Source of the DNA: Hymenobacter sp. BT559
GTDB taxonomy: Bacteria; Bacteroidota; Bacteroidia; Cytophagales; Hymenobacteraceae
NCBI RefSeq assembly: GCF_017571525.1
Contig: NZ_JAGETY010000001.1
Location: forward strand, 434,001-498,000
Direction: 5' to 3'
Length of the DNA stretch: 64,000 nt
Shown: in pieces, positions 1 through 8,644 of the stretch
Position numbering within the stretch: position 1 is the first letter of the stretch
Layout of the letters: every line of letters begins with the position of its first letter
Notes under the pieces: generated by a model
Databases searched by the model: none
The model's input: only the letters and a program-made list of their open reading frames with translations
Told to the model about the DNA's origin: nothing
Made by a program: the position numbers and the translations under genes

Positions 1-1177
1 AGGCCGTTTGCACCGTGGGACCTACCACGAAGGTGCCCGCGTCGGGCTGCAGCTGGTCGGTTATCATGCGGAAAAGCGTGGTCTTACCCGCGCCGTTGGG
101 CCCGATGATGCCCACAATGCCGCCCTGCGGCAGCGAAAAGCTCAGGTTTTCGAATAGTAGCTTGTCGCCAAAGGCTTTGCGTAGCCCTTCGGCCTCAATC
201 ACTTGTGCGCCCAGTCGCGGGCCGTCGGGGATGAACAGCTCCAGCTTCTGCTCCTTGTCCTTGGCTTCTTCGCCGGCTAGCTTCTCGTAGTTGGCCAGGC
301 GCGCCTTGCCCTTGCTCTGGCGGGCTTTGGGCGACATGCGCACCCAGTCAAGCTCGCGCTGTAGGGTCTTGGCGCGCTTGCTCTCGGTGTTTTCTTCCTT
401 AGCCAGTCGGTCGGTTTTTTGCTCCAGCCAGCTGCTGTAGTTGCCTTTCCATGGAATACCCGAGCCGCGGTCGAGCTCCAGAATCCACCCGGCCACGTTG
501 TCGAGGAAATACCGGTCGTGGGTTACGGCGATGACCGTGCCTTTGTACTGCTGCAGGTGCTGCTCCAGCCACAGCACGCTTTCGGCATCGAGGTGGTTGG
601 TAGGCTCGTCAAGCAACAGCACGTCAGGCTCTTGCAGCAGCAGGCGGCACAAGGCCACGCGGCGCTTCTCGCCACCCGAGAGGTTACCAATCACGGCCTC
701 CTGCGGCGGGGTACGCAAGGCATCCATGGCGCGCTCCAGCTTGCTGTCGAGGTTCCAGGCGTCGAGCTGGTCGAGGCGCTCCTGCACGGCGCCCTGGCGC
801 TCGAGCAGCTTGTCGAAGTCGGCGTCTTCGGCGCCAAAGGCTTCGTTGATTTCGTCAAATTCTTTGAGCAGCGCCACCGTTTCGGCCACGCCTTCTTCCA
901 CTACCTCGCGCACGGTTTTGCTAGGGTCGAGCTGGGGCTCCTGCTCGAGGTAGCCCACCGAGTAGCCCGGCGACCACACCACCTCGCCCTGAAACTGCTT
1001 GTCGACGCCAGCAATAATTTTCAGGAGGCTCGACTTACCCGAGCCGTTGAGGCCGAGCACGCCGATTTTGGCGCCATAAAAAAAAGAGAGATAAATATTT
1101 TTGAGAACTTGCTTCTGGGGCGGGTAAATCTTGCTTACCCCGGCCATGCTGAAAATAATGGTCGGCTGGTCGGACAT
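1..1177 (-). CDS. ettA: EttA, energy-dependent translational throttle ABC-F ATPase (C-terminus outside window)
   Basis: ABC-F family ATPase; known EttA binds the ribosomal E site and gates entry into elongation according to ATP/ADP. Reading leftward from the ATG at 1177, about 392 codons are present and the gene runs off the left edge; the family is near 555-560 residues, so roughly the last 165 are missing. Visible in order: Walker A GLNGSGKS (residues 42-49), signature LSGGEKRR, Walker B LLLDEPTNHLD, the charged inter-domain linker, then the second-domain Walker A GPNGAGKT (bases about 79-103). The N-terminal SDQPTIIFSM and the YPP.K.VL stretch fit EttA better than Uup or other ABC-F proteins. 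It is divergent from the DUF349 gene, with about 290 bp between. The cut is the window edge, not a mutation. Confidence 0.93.
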   Translation of the reverse strand, partial: MSDQPTIIFSMAGVSKIYPPQKQVLKNIYLSFFYGAKIGVLGLNGSGKSSLLKIIAGVDKQFQGEVVWSPGYSVGYLEQEPQLDPSKTVREVVEEGVAETVALLKEFDEINEAFGAEDADFDKLLERQGAVQERLDQLDAWNLDSKLERAMDALRTPPQEAVIGNLSGGEKRRVALCRLLLQEPDVLLLDEPTNHLDAESVLWLEQHLQQYKGTVIAVTHDRYFLDNVAGWILELDRGSGIPWKGNYSSWLEQKTDRLAKEENTESKRAKTLQRELDWVRMSPKARQSKGKARLANYEKLAGEEAKDKEQKLELFIPDGPRLGAQVIEAEGLRKAFGDKLLFENLSFSLPQGGIVGIIGPNGAGKTTLFRMITDQLQPDAGTFVVGPTVQTA

Positions 1178-1470
1178 GAGAATACAGAGAAAGAATGGGC
1201 GGAAGTCTACAAAGCTACCGCGTAAAAGCAGCTTAAGCGGATACTATCGACCCGAAAAAAGACCAATCAGCTAGCCCGGAAAACAATGATTTTACTCCCT
1301 TCCCGTTGGCAAGCCGCCTTTGGCCGGAAACCTAAATGCGCCAATGCCGTCCTGCTAAGCGGGCGCAACCAGTTTTGCGCGTAAACTTGTAATTCATTCC
1401 CCTAACACGTTCGGGGCCGACTGCCGCGCTTGCCGACGTTTTTGCCTCACTCTATCTTTCCCATTCCCCA

Positions 1471-2790
1471 ATGGAACTCACCGACCACCCGCTCACGGAA
1501 GCTCGCCGCTATGGCTACGTGGAAGACGGGGGCGTGTGGCTGCGCCCAGTTTTGGGCCAGCCAGCCCGCCGCATCGGCCAGGTAAAAGACACCGACGACG
1601 ATGCGCTGCGCTACTTCGCCCAGCGCTACGAAGCCTTCCGAACTAAAATCGACGAGCTATTACAGCGCCTGCAAGCCGCTGATAATCAAGGGTCTTTCCT
1701 AATGAAGCTGCTACACCTGCAGGAGCAGACTAAGCGGCACGATGGCCTCGGCGACTACGAGAGCCTGCATCGCCGCCTCAAGGAGGCCGAAGAGCAGCTT
1801 AATGTATCGGTGGCCCGCAACCGCGAAAAGAACCTGGCCACCAAAATCAGCCTCATTGCCCAGGCCGAAGCCCTGCGCGATACCGTGGAGTGGATTTCGG
1901 CCAGCGAAACCGTGAAGGACCTGCGTCAGGCCTGGCTCAAAACCGGCCCCGTCGACAAAGCCCTCACCGAAGAGCTGGAAACCCGCTTTCACGGCGCGGT
2001 GCAGGAGTTCTTCGACCGCCGCAAAGCGTTCCAAAGCGACCGCAAGGCCATGGCCCGCCGCACCGTGGAGCGCTATCGCGACCTGGTGAACCAAGCCGAA
2101 ACGCTCAAAAACTCCGACCAGTTTGAGGCTACCTCAAGGCAGCTCAAGCAGTTGCAAACTGCCTGGCGCGAAGTAAACGGCACCTTGCCCAAAAAGCAGG
2201 CGGCCGAGCTGTGGACCAAATTTCGGGCGGCCAACAACCACTTTTTCGAGCGCCTCAAAAAGCACATCGAGAGCCAGCGCCCAGTAGAAGTACGCCCCGG
2301 CGCGGCCCCCGGCTCGCCCGAGGAAAGCCTGCTGCGCAAGCGCGAGCTGGCCAAGCGCGCCGAGGCCCTCATTGCCCTGCCGCCCAACCAGGGTGTGACG
2401 CAGGCCAAGGCCTTGCAAGCCGAGTGGAAGCAAAGCGGAGCCGTGCGTGGACCCGAAAGCGACCAACTGTGGCAGCGCTTTATGCTGGCCTGCGACAAGG
2501 TGTTTGAGATGAGTGCCCTGGACTACTACCTGCGCAAGCGCCAAGCCGAAGGGGCGGCCCCGCTAGCCCCCGCCGAGCGCGCCCAGGCAGCTACTACGGC
2601 CTTACGCAAGTTTATCGAGAGTGACCGCCAGGAGCTGGCCACGCTCAAGGACAACCTGGGCAAACTAAACAGCTCGGCCGCCAACGACCAGTTTCGGCAG
2701 TTGCTGCAAGGAAAAATCCGCACCTTCGAGCGGAAAATTCAAACAAAAACTGAGCTCATTGCCCTTTTTCAACTCCCAATTACCGGTTAA
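1471..2790 (+). CDS. DUF349 domain-containing protein
   Basis: A 439-residue cytosolic, highly charged, mostly alpha-helical protein. Three DUF349-type helical repeats can be recognised at about residues 130-195, 205-270 and 295-365, each with a W-containing core such as LRQAWLKTGPV, LQTAWREVNG and LQAEWKQSG followed by a LW.RF/F.RF helix. The C-terminal 70 residues are a likely coiled coil. DUF349 proteins are widespread in Bacteroidota; their function is unsettled and I assign none. No signal peptide or membrane segment is seen. The ATG at 1471 is preceded by an A/T-poorer leader without a clear Shine-Dalgarno, which is normal in this phylum. Confidence 0.9.
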   Translation: MELTDHPLTEARRYGYVEDGGVWLRPVLGQPARRIGQVKDTDDDALRYFAQRYEAFRTKIDELLQRLQAADNQGSFLMKLLHLQEQTKRHDGLGDYESLHRRLKEAEEQLNVSVARNREKNLATKISLIAQAEALRDTVEWISASETVKDLRQAWLKTGPVDKALTEELETRFHGAVQEFFDRRKAFQSDRKAMARRTVERYRDLVNQAETLKNSDQFEATSRQLKQLQTAWREVNGTLPKKQAAELWTKFRAANNHFFERLKKHIESQRPVEVRPGAAPGSPEESLLRKRELAKRAEALIALPPNQGVTQAKALQAEWKQSGAVRGPESDQLWQRFMLACDKVFEMSALDYYLRKRQAEGAAPLAPAERAQAATTALRKFIESDRQELATLKDNLGKLNSSAANDQFRQLLQGKIRTFERKIQTKTELIALFQLPITG

Positions 2791-2868
2791 CCTTACCGCT
2801 GGCGCTTGCGTAGCGGCGGAGCAACTTATATTTAGCAACCTTTTTTCACGTCTTTCTAACTTTAGACC

Positions 2869-3090
2869 ATGTACTGGACTCTCGAACTCGCTTCCTATCT
2901 GGAAGATGCGCCCTGGCCCGCCACCAAAGACGAACTAATTGACTTTTCTATCCGCTCAGGCGCCCCGATGGAAGTGGTTGAAAACCTGCAAGGTCTGGAA
3001 GATGATGGCCAACCCTACGAGAATATCGAGGAGGTATGGCCCGATTATCCAACCAAGGAGGACTTCATGTTCAACGAGGACGAATATTAG
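2869..3090 (+). CDS. DUF2795 domain-containing protein
   Basis: A 73-residue acidic cytosolic protein that matches almost end to end a small family conserved in Bacteroidota (N-terminus MYWTLELASYLEDAPWPATK, C-terminus ending in FNEDEY). The DUF2795 region is the helical part around residues 8-60, with the conserved motif SGAP.EV.ENL. Function is unknown. It follows the DUF349 gene by 78 bp on the same strand. A plausible -7 box (TATATTTA, near 2827) lies in the gap, so it probably has its own promoter. Confidence 0.9.
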   Translation: MYWTLELASYLEDAPWPATKDELIDFSIRSGAPMEVVENLQGLEDDGQPYENIEEVWPDYPTKEDFMFNEDEY

Positions 3091-3140
3091 GTCAGTTGCC
3101 CGGCAGTAGTGAATAGCTATCAATTGTAAATCAGTCACAA

Positions 3141-3887
3141 TTGCCTTCTACCCACTGCTCACTGGTCATTGAAAACTTAATCGCGGGGTACCCCAACCGG
3201 GTGCTGCTCCGCGATTTTTCGTTGCTATTACCTAGTGCGCCCACTTTTGTGGCCGTGCTAGGGCATAATGGCGCCGGCAAGACTACCCTTTTCCGGGTGC
3301 TTACGGGGCAGCTGCCCTACCAGGGCTCGGTGCGGCTGGGTGGGCCCGAGGAATTGCGCACCTTGCGCGGCCCGGCGCTGGCACGGCGGCTGGGCTACCT
3401 GCCCCAGCGCGGGGCGCTTGATTTTGGCCTGGCCGTGCGCGAGTTGGTAGTGATGGGCCGCTACCGCCACCACGGCCTGTTGAGCACCTACGGCGCTGCC
3501 GACTATGCCCTTGCCGACGTGGCCCTGGCGGCCGTAGGCGCCAGCCACCTGGCCAGCCAGGATTTTCGCCAGCTGTCGGGCGGCGAGCAGCAGCTGGTGT
3601 GGCTAGCCCAGCTCAGCTTGCAGGAGGCGCCGCTGTACCTGCTCGATGAGCCTACGCAACAGCTCGACGTATATCATCGGCGGCGCGTGTTTGCGCTGCT
3701 AAGCAACTGGGTAACAGCTGAAGGGCACACTATTTTGTGCAGCACCCACGACCTGGATAGCCTAGCCGACATGCCGGGCTTTTTGCTGAATTTATCGCGG
3801 GCGCAGCCACATTTGGTGGCCATCAGTGCCGAGGCCGTGCGGGCCGAGCGGGAGTTTTTGGAGCAACCAGCAGCACGAACTTCGTAG
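3141..3887 (+). CDS. ABC transporter ATP-binding protein (FecE/iron-siderophore type)
   Basis: A 248-residue ATPase subunit with Walker A GHNGAGKT (about residues 41-48), Q-loop YLPQRG, signature LSGGEQQ, Walker B LYLLDEPTQQLD and switch histidine STHD. The Q-loop and signature region resembles FecE/BtuD-type ATPases for iron-siderophore, heme or cobalamin import. No permease or binding-protein gene lies nearby, so the substrate cannot be named and the gene looks like an orphan subunit. The start is TTG at 3141: no in-frame ATG exists before the Walker A, and family proteins begin with the same L.IENL..GY core. The stop codon lies inside a small palindrome (3876-3891). Convergent with lycopene cyclase. 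Confidence 0.82.
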   Translation: MPSTHCSLVIENLIAGYPNRVLLRDFSLLLPSAPTFVAVLGHNGAGKTTLFRVLTGQLPYQGSVRLGGPEELRTLRGPALARRLGYLPQRGALDFGLAVRELVVMGRYRHHGLLSTYGAADYALADVALAAVGASHLASQDFRQLSGGEQQLVWLAQLSLQEAPLYLLDEPTQQLDVYHRRRVFALLSNWVTAEGHTILCSTHDLDSLADMPGFLLNLSRAQPHLVAISAEAVRAEREFLEQPAARTS

Positions 3888-3891
3888 TTCG
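3876..3891. repeat. Short REP-like palindrome at the 3' end of the ABC gene
   Basis: CGAACT-TCGT-AGTTCG, a perfect 6-bp stem with a 4-base loop. It covers the last codons and the stop of the ABC ATPase gene, between two convergent genes. There is no T-tract, so it does not look like an intrinsic terminator. Its position resembles the palindromes at 25646-25708 and 62187-62212. Confidence 0.5.
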
Positions 3892-3941
3892 CCGCCTCGC
3901 ACCGCTAGGGTCATTTCAGGTCGCGAACTGCCCGGTTTGCG

Positions 3942-5141
3942 TTACTGCCGTTGGCCCGGCCGGCCCCGCAACACGTGTCCAATAGAGCGCATAAACGGCC
4001 CTGGCGACACCGAATTCATAATGCGCAGGTTGTCGGCCCAGCCGGTTTTTTCGTCCAAGAACCGGAAGATGCGCTGCACCGGGTTGCGCTCGAAAAGCTG
4101 GCGAAATAAGTCGCGGGTCGTTTCCCCCTGCCGCTGCATAATGTCGAGCAGCAGCGTATCAAAGAGCCGGAACTGCCATTGGTCGCCCGTGGCATCTGGT
4201 GGCGGCTGGCCGGTGGCTGCCAGCGCCGCCACTAGCCGCGCCGACTGCGCCTGAATGCGGCGGAAGGCGTAGCCAGTACTCGGCTTGGCCCGCCCGGCCC
4301 GGGTACCTACGTTGATGATATGGGCGCCTACCCTGGCTTGCAGCGGGTGGTCGGTCATCGGAATAGCGCCGACCTCTTCTGCTTCGATGCGGTATTCTGC
4401 CTTGGCCAGCCCTAGCGTATTTGCCAAGTATTCGGCAATATAACCTTCGTAGTCAGCCTTTTGCAGCACCAGCGCCGAGAATAGAGTATACTCGACCAGG
4501 GCCCGGCGCGCACTGAAAGGCAACACGTACATAAAGCGCGCTTCGTGGTGCTGCTCGCCCCGGAAATCCATAAACTCGACCACTTCGGGGTCGAAGACGT
4601 CGCGTGTGGTTTCAATTTCCCAGCCTACAAAGTGCTGGAGCAGGTAGCGGTAGTTGTAGGGCTGCGGCTCGATGACGGGCGGACGGCTGTCGAAGGCGTA
4701 CTGCGCCGTGAACTCTTGCCCGGCCTCGGTGCGTGCCCGCACCCCACTGAGCGTGTTTTCTAACGCCACTACCTTAGCGCGCACTACGGTAAACTGCGCG
4801 GGCAAGCCTGCCAGTGTTTGCTGCACAAATTGGTAAAAATCCAAGCCACGGATAGTTCGGTAGCGGTACTTTTTAAGCTCGGCAACCTGCGCGAAGCCGG
4901 GGCTGCGGAAAGCTATTTTGCGCCACTCGCCCGCGGCGAGGCTGTCGAAGGGGGTAGGCTCATCGGCCCAGTAAGACCAGGTGCGGTCGTTCTGGTTTTT
5001 GGCCTCAGGCTCAAGCAGGAGCACCCGCTTGCCGGCCAGGCGGGGCTCCTGAGCCAGGTGGTAGGCCAGGCTAAGGCCGGCGGCCCCACCACCCACTAGC
5101 AGATAGTCGTAGGCAAGCGCAGAAACCGAAGGCTGAGGCAT
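3942..5141 (-). CDS. crtY: Lycopene beta-cyclase family protein (CrtY type)
   Basis: A 399-residue flavoprotein that converts lycopene to a beta-ionone-ringed carotenoid in pigment synthesis. Visible: dinucleotide-binding GGGAAG at residues 17-22, the family motif NDRTWSYW near 50-57, FMDFR, VEYTLFS, IPMT and the C-terminal STGYAF motif, all in the order of CrtY/CrtL enzymes. The length matches bacterial CrtY. It stands alone: no phytoene synthase, desaturase or hydroxylase gene is in the window, so the rest of the carotenoid pathway lies elsewhere. Expected product in a red-pigmented Cytophagales bacterium is a beta-carotene-derived xanthophyll (inference). Confidence 0.88.
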   Translation of the reverse strand: MPQPSVSALAYDYLLVGGGAAGLSLAYHLAQEPRLAGKRVLLLEPEAKNQNDRTWSYWADEPTPFDSLAAGEWRKIAFRSPGFAQVAELKKYRYRTIRGLDFYQFVQQTLAGLPAQFTVVRAKVVALENTLSGVRARTEAGQEFTAQYAFDSRPPVIEPQPYNYRYLLQHFVGWEIETTRDVFDPEVVEFMDFRGEQHHEARFMYVLPFSARRALVEYTLFSALVLQKADYEGYIAEYLANTLGLAKAEYRIEAEEVGAIPMTDHPLQARVGAHIINVGTRAGRAKPSTGYAFRRIQAQSARLVAALAATGQPPPDATGDQWQFRLFDTLLLDIMQRQGETTRDLFRQLFERNPVQRIFRFLDEKTGWADNLRIMNSVSPGPFMRSIGHVLRGRPGQRQ

Positions 5142-5276
5142 ACCGCAAAGATGCGACGCACAATACGCTTTGCTGATTTAGTGTTAGGTTCGTAGTCGCA
5201 AGTCTTTGTGTAGCTTCAAACTAGTATTTATTCAGTATTGCCCAGTGCTTTTTTGCGACTGGCCTATTCTTACGCT

Positions 5277-7370
5277 ATGAACCTAAATTCGGTGCTCTTT
5301 TTTCTGCCGGCCACGGCTATTGGCCTGCTGGCTGCCCCGACCGCCCAGGCCCAAACGGTGCTCTGGGCTGCCAAGGTGGAAGGTGTGTCGTCGCAAAAAG
5401 CCAAAGGCAAGGAGCCTTTCGCACCCGAAAAGGTGCTGGGCGAGCCCAACGCCCAGCCGCTAGGCCAAATCAGCAACGAGGCCTGGATTCCGGCCAAAGA
5501 TGGCTCGAATGAGTTTATCGAGGTGCGCTTTGCCAAGTCGCTCATTGCGCAGCAAGTCACGGTAATTGAGAACTTCAATCCCGGCTCGGTTACCAAAATC
5601 GAGCTGATTGATATCAAGGGCGAGCACCACGAGGTGTATACCAACAAGAACCCCGGGCCCCTGCCCGAGGCTTACCGTACGCTACAGGTCAAGTTCAAGC
5701 CCGAGAAGTACCGCACCATCGGCGTGCGCGTGACCATGAACACGGCCAAGGTAGATGGCGTGAACCAGATTGACGCCATCGGCATTGCCAATGTGGACGT
5801 GCAGATGGTGAAGCAGGATTTTAAGAATCCGACCAAGACCGATGTCGAAACCGTGCAGATGGACTCGACGCTGAAGAATCTGGGGCCCAGCGTAAATAGC
5901 AAGTACGTAGATACCCACCCGGTGATTTCGCCCGACGGGCGCACCATGTTTTTTGCCCGGCAATTTCACCCCGGCAACCGGGGCGGCACGCGCGACCCGC
6001 AAGACATCTGGTACTCGAAGCTGGTAAGCGGCAAAAACCAAAGCTGGAGCCTGGCCAAAAACCTGGGCACCCCGCCCAACGGCCCCGAAGACCCCAATGG
6101 GCTAGCCTCGGTATCGGCCAACGGCCAGGTGGCCTTGCTCATCGGCGTGTACGAAGATGGCTTTATGCAGCCCAAAGGCTTCAGCCTGAGCCGGCACACG
6201 CCCGGCGGCTGGAGTGTGCCGCAAAAAGTGCCGATTGACAACTTTATCAACAAAGACCCCGAGCACATCGACGGCTTTCTGTCTACCTCGGGCAAGGCGT
6301 TGCTGATGGCCGTGGAGCGCCCCGATGGCCAGGGCGGGCAGGATATTTTTGTGAGCTTCCCGAAGCCCGTGCCGGTGGGCGAGCAGCCCGACCCCAAGCG
6401 GGTGACGCAGTGGACCAAGCCTGTCAGCCTGGGGCCCAACATCAACACGCCCGGCGCCGACTTTGCGCCATTCCTGGCTTCCGATGAAAAGACGCTCTAC
6501 TTCGCTTCAGAAGGACACGGCGGCTACGGCAAGAGCGATATCTTTTACTCGAAGCGCCTCGACAGCACCTGGACCAAGTGGAGCGTGCCGCGCAATCTGG
6601 GCCCGGTAGTAAACTCGCCCGACTTTGATGCCTACTACACCGTATCGGCGGCCGGCGACAATGCCTACCTCGTGTCGACCCGCAATGGCATCGATGGCTC
6701 GAAAGATATTTTTCGCATTGCGCTAGCCCCCGCCTTCAAGCCTGAGGTGGTGACGCTGGTGCAGGGCAAGGTGCTCGATGCCGTGACCAAAAAGCCCATC
6801 CGGGCCATTATTCACTACGAAAACCTGGTGACGGGCGAAGAAATCGGCGTAGCCGAGTCGTCGCCGGTAGATGGCTCCTATACCATTGTGCTGCCGGCCG
6901 GCGTGCAATATGGCTACCGCGCCGAGGCCGTCGATTACATCGCAGAGAACGCCAGCCTCGACGCCACCTCGGCGGATAAATACTCGGAGAAAAACCAGGA
7001 CTTGTTCATGGTGCCCTTCAAGGTGGGCCAGAAGGTGAAGCTTAACAACATTTTCTTCCCTCAGAGCAAGTATTATCTGCAGCCCAGCTCTTTCCCCGAG
7101 CTGCTGCGCTTGGTGAAGATTTTGCGCGATTACCCGACGGTGGAAATTCTTATTGGTGGCCACACCGACAACCAGGGCGACCCGGCCCTGAACCTGAAGC
7201 TGAGCGAAGACCGCGTGGAAGCGGTGAAGAAATACCTGGTAAGCAAAGGCATTGATGCCAAGCGCCTTACCACCAAAGGCTACGGCGGCACCGACCCCAT
7301 CGCCAGCAACGAACAGGAAGAAACCCGCCGCTTCAACCGCCGGGTAGAGTTCACGATTACCAAGAAGTAA
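5277..7370 (+). CDS. OmpA-family outer membrane protein with PD40 propeller and CarboxypepD_reg-like domain
   Basis: A 697-residue exported protein. Order: signal peptide (about residues 1-24, ending AQAQ), a discoidin/galactose-binding-like beta domain (about 30-165), several PD40/WD40-like propeller blades (about 190-490; motifs such as HPVISPDGRTMFFAR and DEKTLYFASEGHGGYG.SDI), a carboxypeptidase-regulatory-like domain (about 500-590), and a C-terminal OmpA peptidoglycan-binding domain with GGHTDNQGD and RFNRRVEFTI. The architecture resembles the T9SS protein PorE except that a discoidin-like domain replaces the N-terminal TPRs. I chose the ATG at 5277 because the signal peptide starts there; an upstream TTG at 5238 would add a non-conserved tail. 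PorP/SprF follows. Confidence 0.85.
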   Translation: MNLNSVLFFLPATAIGLLAAPTAQAQTVLWAAKVEGVSSQKAKGKEPFAPEKVLGEPNAQPLGQISNEAWIPAKDGSNEFIEVRFAKSLIAQQVTVIENFNPGSVTKIELIDIKGEHHEVYTNKNPGPLPEAYRTLQVKFKPEKYRTIGVRVTMNTAKVDGVNQIDAIGIANVDVQMVKQDFKNPTKTDVETVQMDSTLKNLGPSVNSKYVDTHPVISPDGRTMFFARQFHPGNRGGTRDPQDIWYSKLVSGKNQSWSLAKNLGTPPNGPEDPNGLASVSANGQVALLIGVYEDGFMQPKGFSLSRHTPGGWSVPQKVPIDNFINKDPEHIDGFLSTSGKALLMAVERPDGQGGQDIFVSFPKPVPVGEQPDPKRVTQWTKPVSLGPNINTPGADFAPFLASDEKTLYFASEGHGGYGKSDIFYSKRLDSTWTKWSVPRNLGPVVNSPDFDAYYTVSAAGDNAYLVSTRNGIDGSKDIFRIALAPAFKPEVVTLVQGKVLDAVTKKPIRAIIHYENLVTGEEIGVAESSPVDGSYTIVLPAGVQYGYRAEAVDYIAENASLDATSADKYSEKNQDLFMVPFKVGQKVKLNNIFFPQSKYYLQPSSFPELLRLVKILRDYPTVEILIGGHTDNQGDPALNLKLSEDRVEAVKKYLVSKGIDAKRLTTKGYGGTDPIASNEQEETRRFNRRVEFTITKK

Positions 7371-7401
7371 TTATCTAGAAATAATAGTCAGCCCCCAATA
7401 C

Positions 7402-7533
7402 GTCGGTCATGTTCATCTGGCGTTCGCTTGCGAAGCATCTTGTCAGGTTCGCGCCGTTAGAATTTTTTCTCCAGCGTTTCGTTCTACCTTGACAAGATGC
7501 TTCGCAAGCGAATGCCAGATGAGCATGACCGAC
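7402..7533. repeat. Long inverted repeat (MITE/REP-like hairpin) overlapping the porP/sprF start
   Basis: Two 44-base arms, 7402-7445 and 7490-7533, are reverse complements at 42 of 44 positions (differences at 7412 and 7422) around a 44-base spacer. Each arm contains its own small imperfect palindrome, TTCGCTTGCGAA. The right arm covers both candidate ATG codons of the next gene (7519 and 7525). The arms are too long and lack a T-tract, so this does not look like a terminator. It resembles a non-autonomous hairpin element, but I cannot see target-site duplications. Confidence 0.8.
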
Positions 7534-8577
7534 TTTTTTTCACTGGCTAGGGGCAGGCATCTTACGTTAGGCTCGCTAAGCGTTGTGCTGCTGGCTGCTG
7601 GCACGGCACGAGCGCAGGACGTTTACTTCTCGCAGGCCTACGCCAACCGCCAGGCCGACAACCCGGCTTGGATTGGCATCGTGGACGATTACAGTGCCAC
7701 GCTCAGCTACCGCAATCAGTTTCCGCAACTGGCCGGCGCATTCGAAACCGTGCAGCTAGCCGCCGACTGGCGCCTGCCCAAGCCTGGCCTGCACCACGCG
7801 CTAGGCCTGCTCGTGAGCCAGGACCGCGCCGGCACGGTGGGCTACACCCGCTTTGGGGCCACGGCGCAGTATGCCTACCACACCCGCCTCACGCGCACGC
7901 TAGCCCTTAGTGGGGGCGCGCAGGTGGGCTATGGCCGCCAGCGGGTAGGTTACAATAACCTCACCTTCGGCGACCAGTACAGCGCCGATGGCAGCTATAC
8001 CGGCGCCACGGCCGAAAACCTGGGTAGCTTTCTGCCCGTCAACTACCTCACGGTGGGCGTAGGCGCCGTGCTCTATGCCGAGGAGTTTTGGGTGAGCTTG
8101 GCGGGCCAGCATCTCAACCGCCCCGACTTGGGCTTTAGCCAGCAGGCGGGGCTGCCGCTCCGTATTTCGGTGAATGGCGGCTACAAGCTGTTTTTGCAGA
8201 AGCCCGCCGGCTCGGGCAAGGGCGAGCAGCGCGAAATCAGCCTGACTCCCACGCTGGGATACACCCGCCAGGGCGGCTCGCAGCGCTCGGAGGCGGGGGC
8301 CTATTTCCTGCTCGACCCCGTAACGGTGGGCGCCATTTACCGTAATCTGGCTAGCCCCGACCAGGGCACCCAGCACGTGGTAGCCCTGGTGGCCGGCATT
8401 GCCTACGGCGACTTGCGCCTCGGCTATGCCTACGACGTGGGGGTGAGTCAATTAGCCAGCGACCTGGGCGGTGCCCATGAAATAACTTTAACCCTGCGCG
8501 CGTTTGACAAACTAGAAAGCGCTTTCCGCCGACTGAAAAGACGGAATTATCCAAAAGCCCCTTGTCCCGACTTCTGA
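7519..8577 (+). CDS. PorP/SprF family type IX secretion system membrane protein
   Basis: About 352 residues. A signal peptide (ending GTARAQ) is followed directly by the family hallmark QDVYFSQ and an N-PAW motif, then a predicted outer-membrane beta barrel with alternating strands such as HALGLLVSQDRAG and LALSGGAQVGYG. PorP/SprF proteins act in T9SS export or cell-surface anchoring of adhesins. The start is uncertain: ATGs at 7519 and 7525 (and a TTG at 7489) all lie inside the right arm of the inverted repeat 7402-7533, so the element supplies the initiation region. It sits 148 bp after an OmpA-domain gene, a common pairing for this family. Confidence 0.85.
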   Translation: MSMTDFFSLARGRHLTLGSLSVVLLAAGTARAQDVYFSQAYANRQADNPAWIGIVDDYSATLSYRNQFPQLAGAFETVQLAADWRLPKPGLHHALGLLVSQDRAGTVGYTRFGATAQYAYHTRLTRTLALSGGAQVGYGRQRVGYNNLTFGDQYSADGSYTGATAENLGSFLPVNYLTVGVGAVLYAEEFWVSLAGQHLNRPDLGFSQQAGLPLRISVNGGYKLFLQKPAGSGKGEQREISLTPTLGYTRQGGSQRSEAGAYFLLDPVTVGAIYRNLASPDQGTQHVVALVAGIAYGDLRLGYAYDVGVSQLASDLGGAHEITLTLRAFDKLESAFRRLKRRNYPKAPCPDF

Positions 8578-8644
8578 TTCTTTGTAATATTGCAACCAAA
8601 TTGCTTGTCATAATCTATTAGCGCCCTCGGCAAATTCCTTTGTT

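Noticed and set aside
1178..1470. Gene between ettA and the DUF349 gene
   Set aside because: No open frame with a plausible start or domain; it is probably a divergent promoter region.
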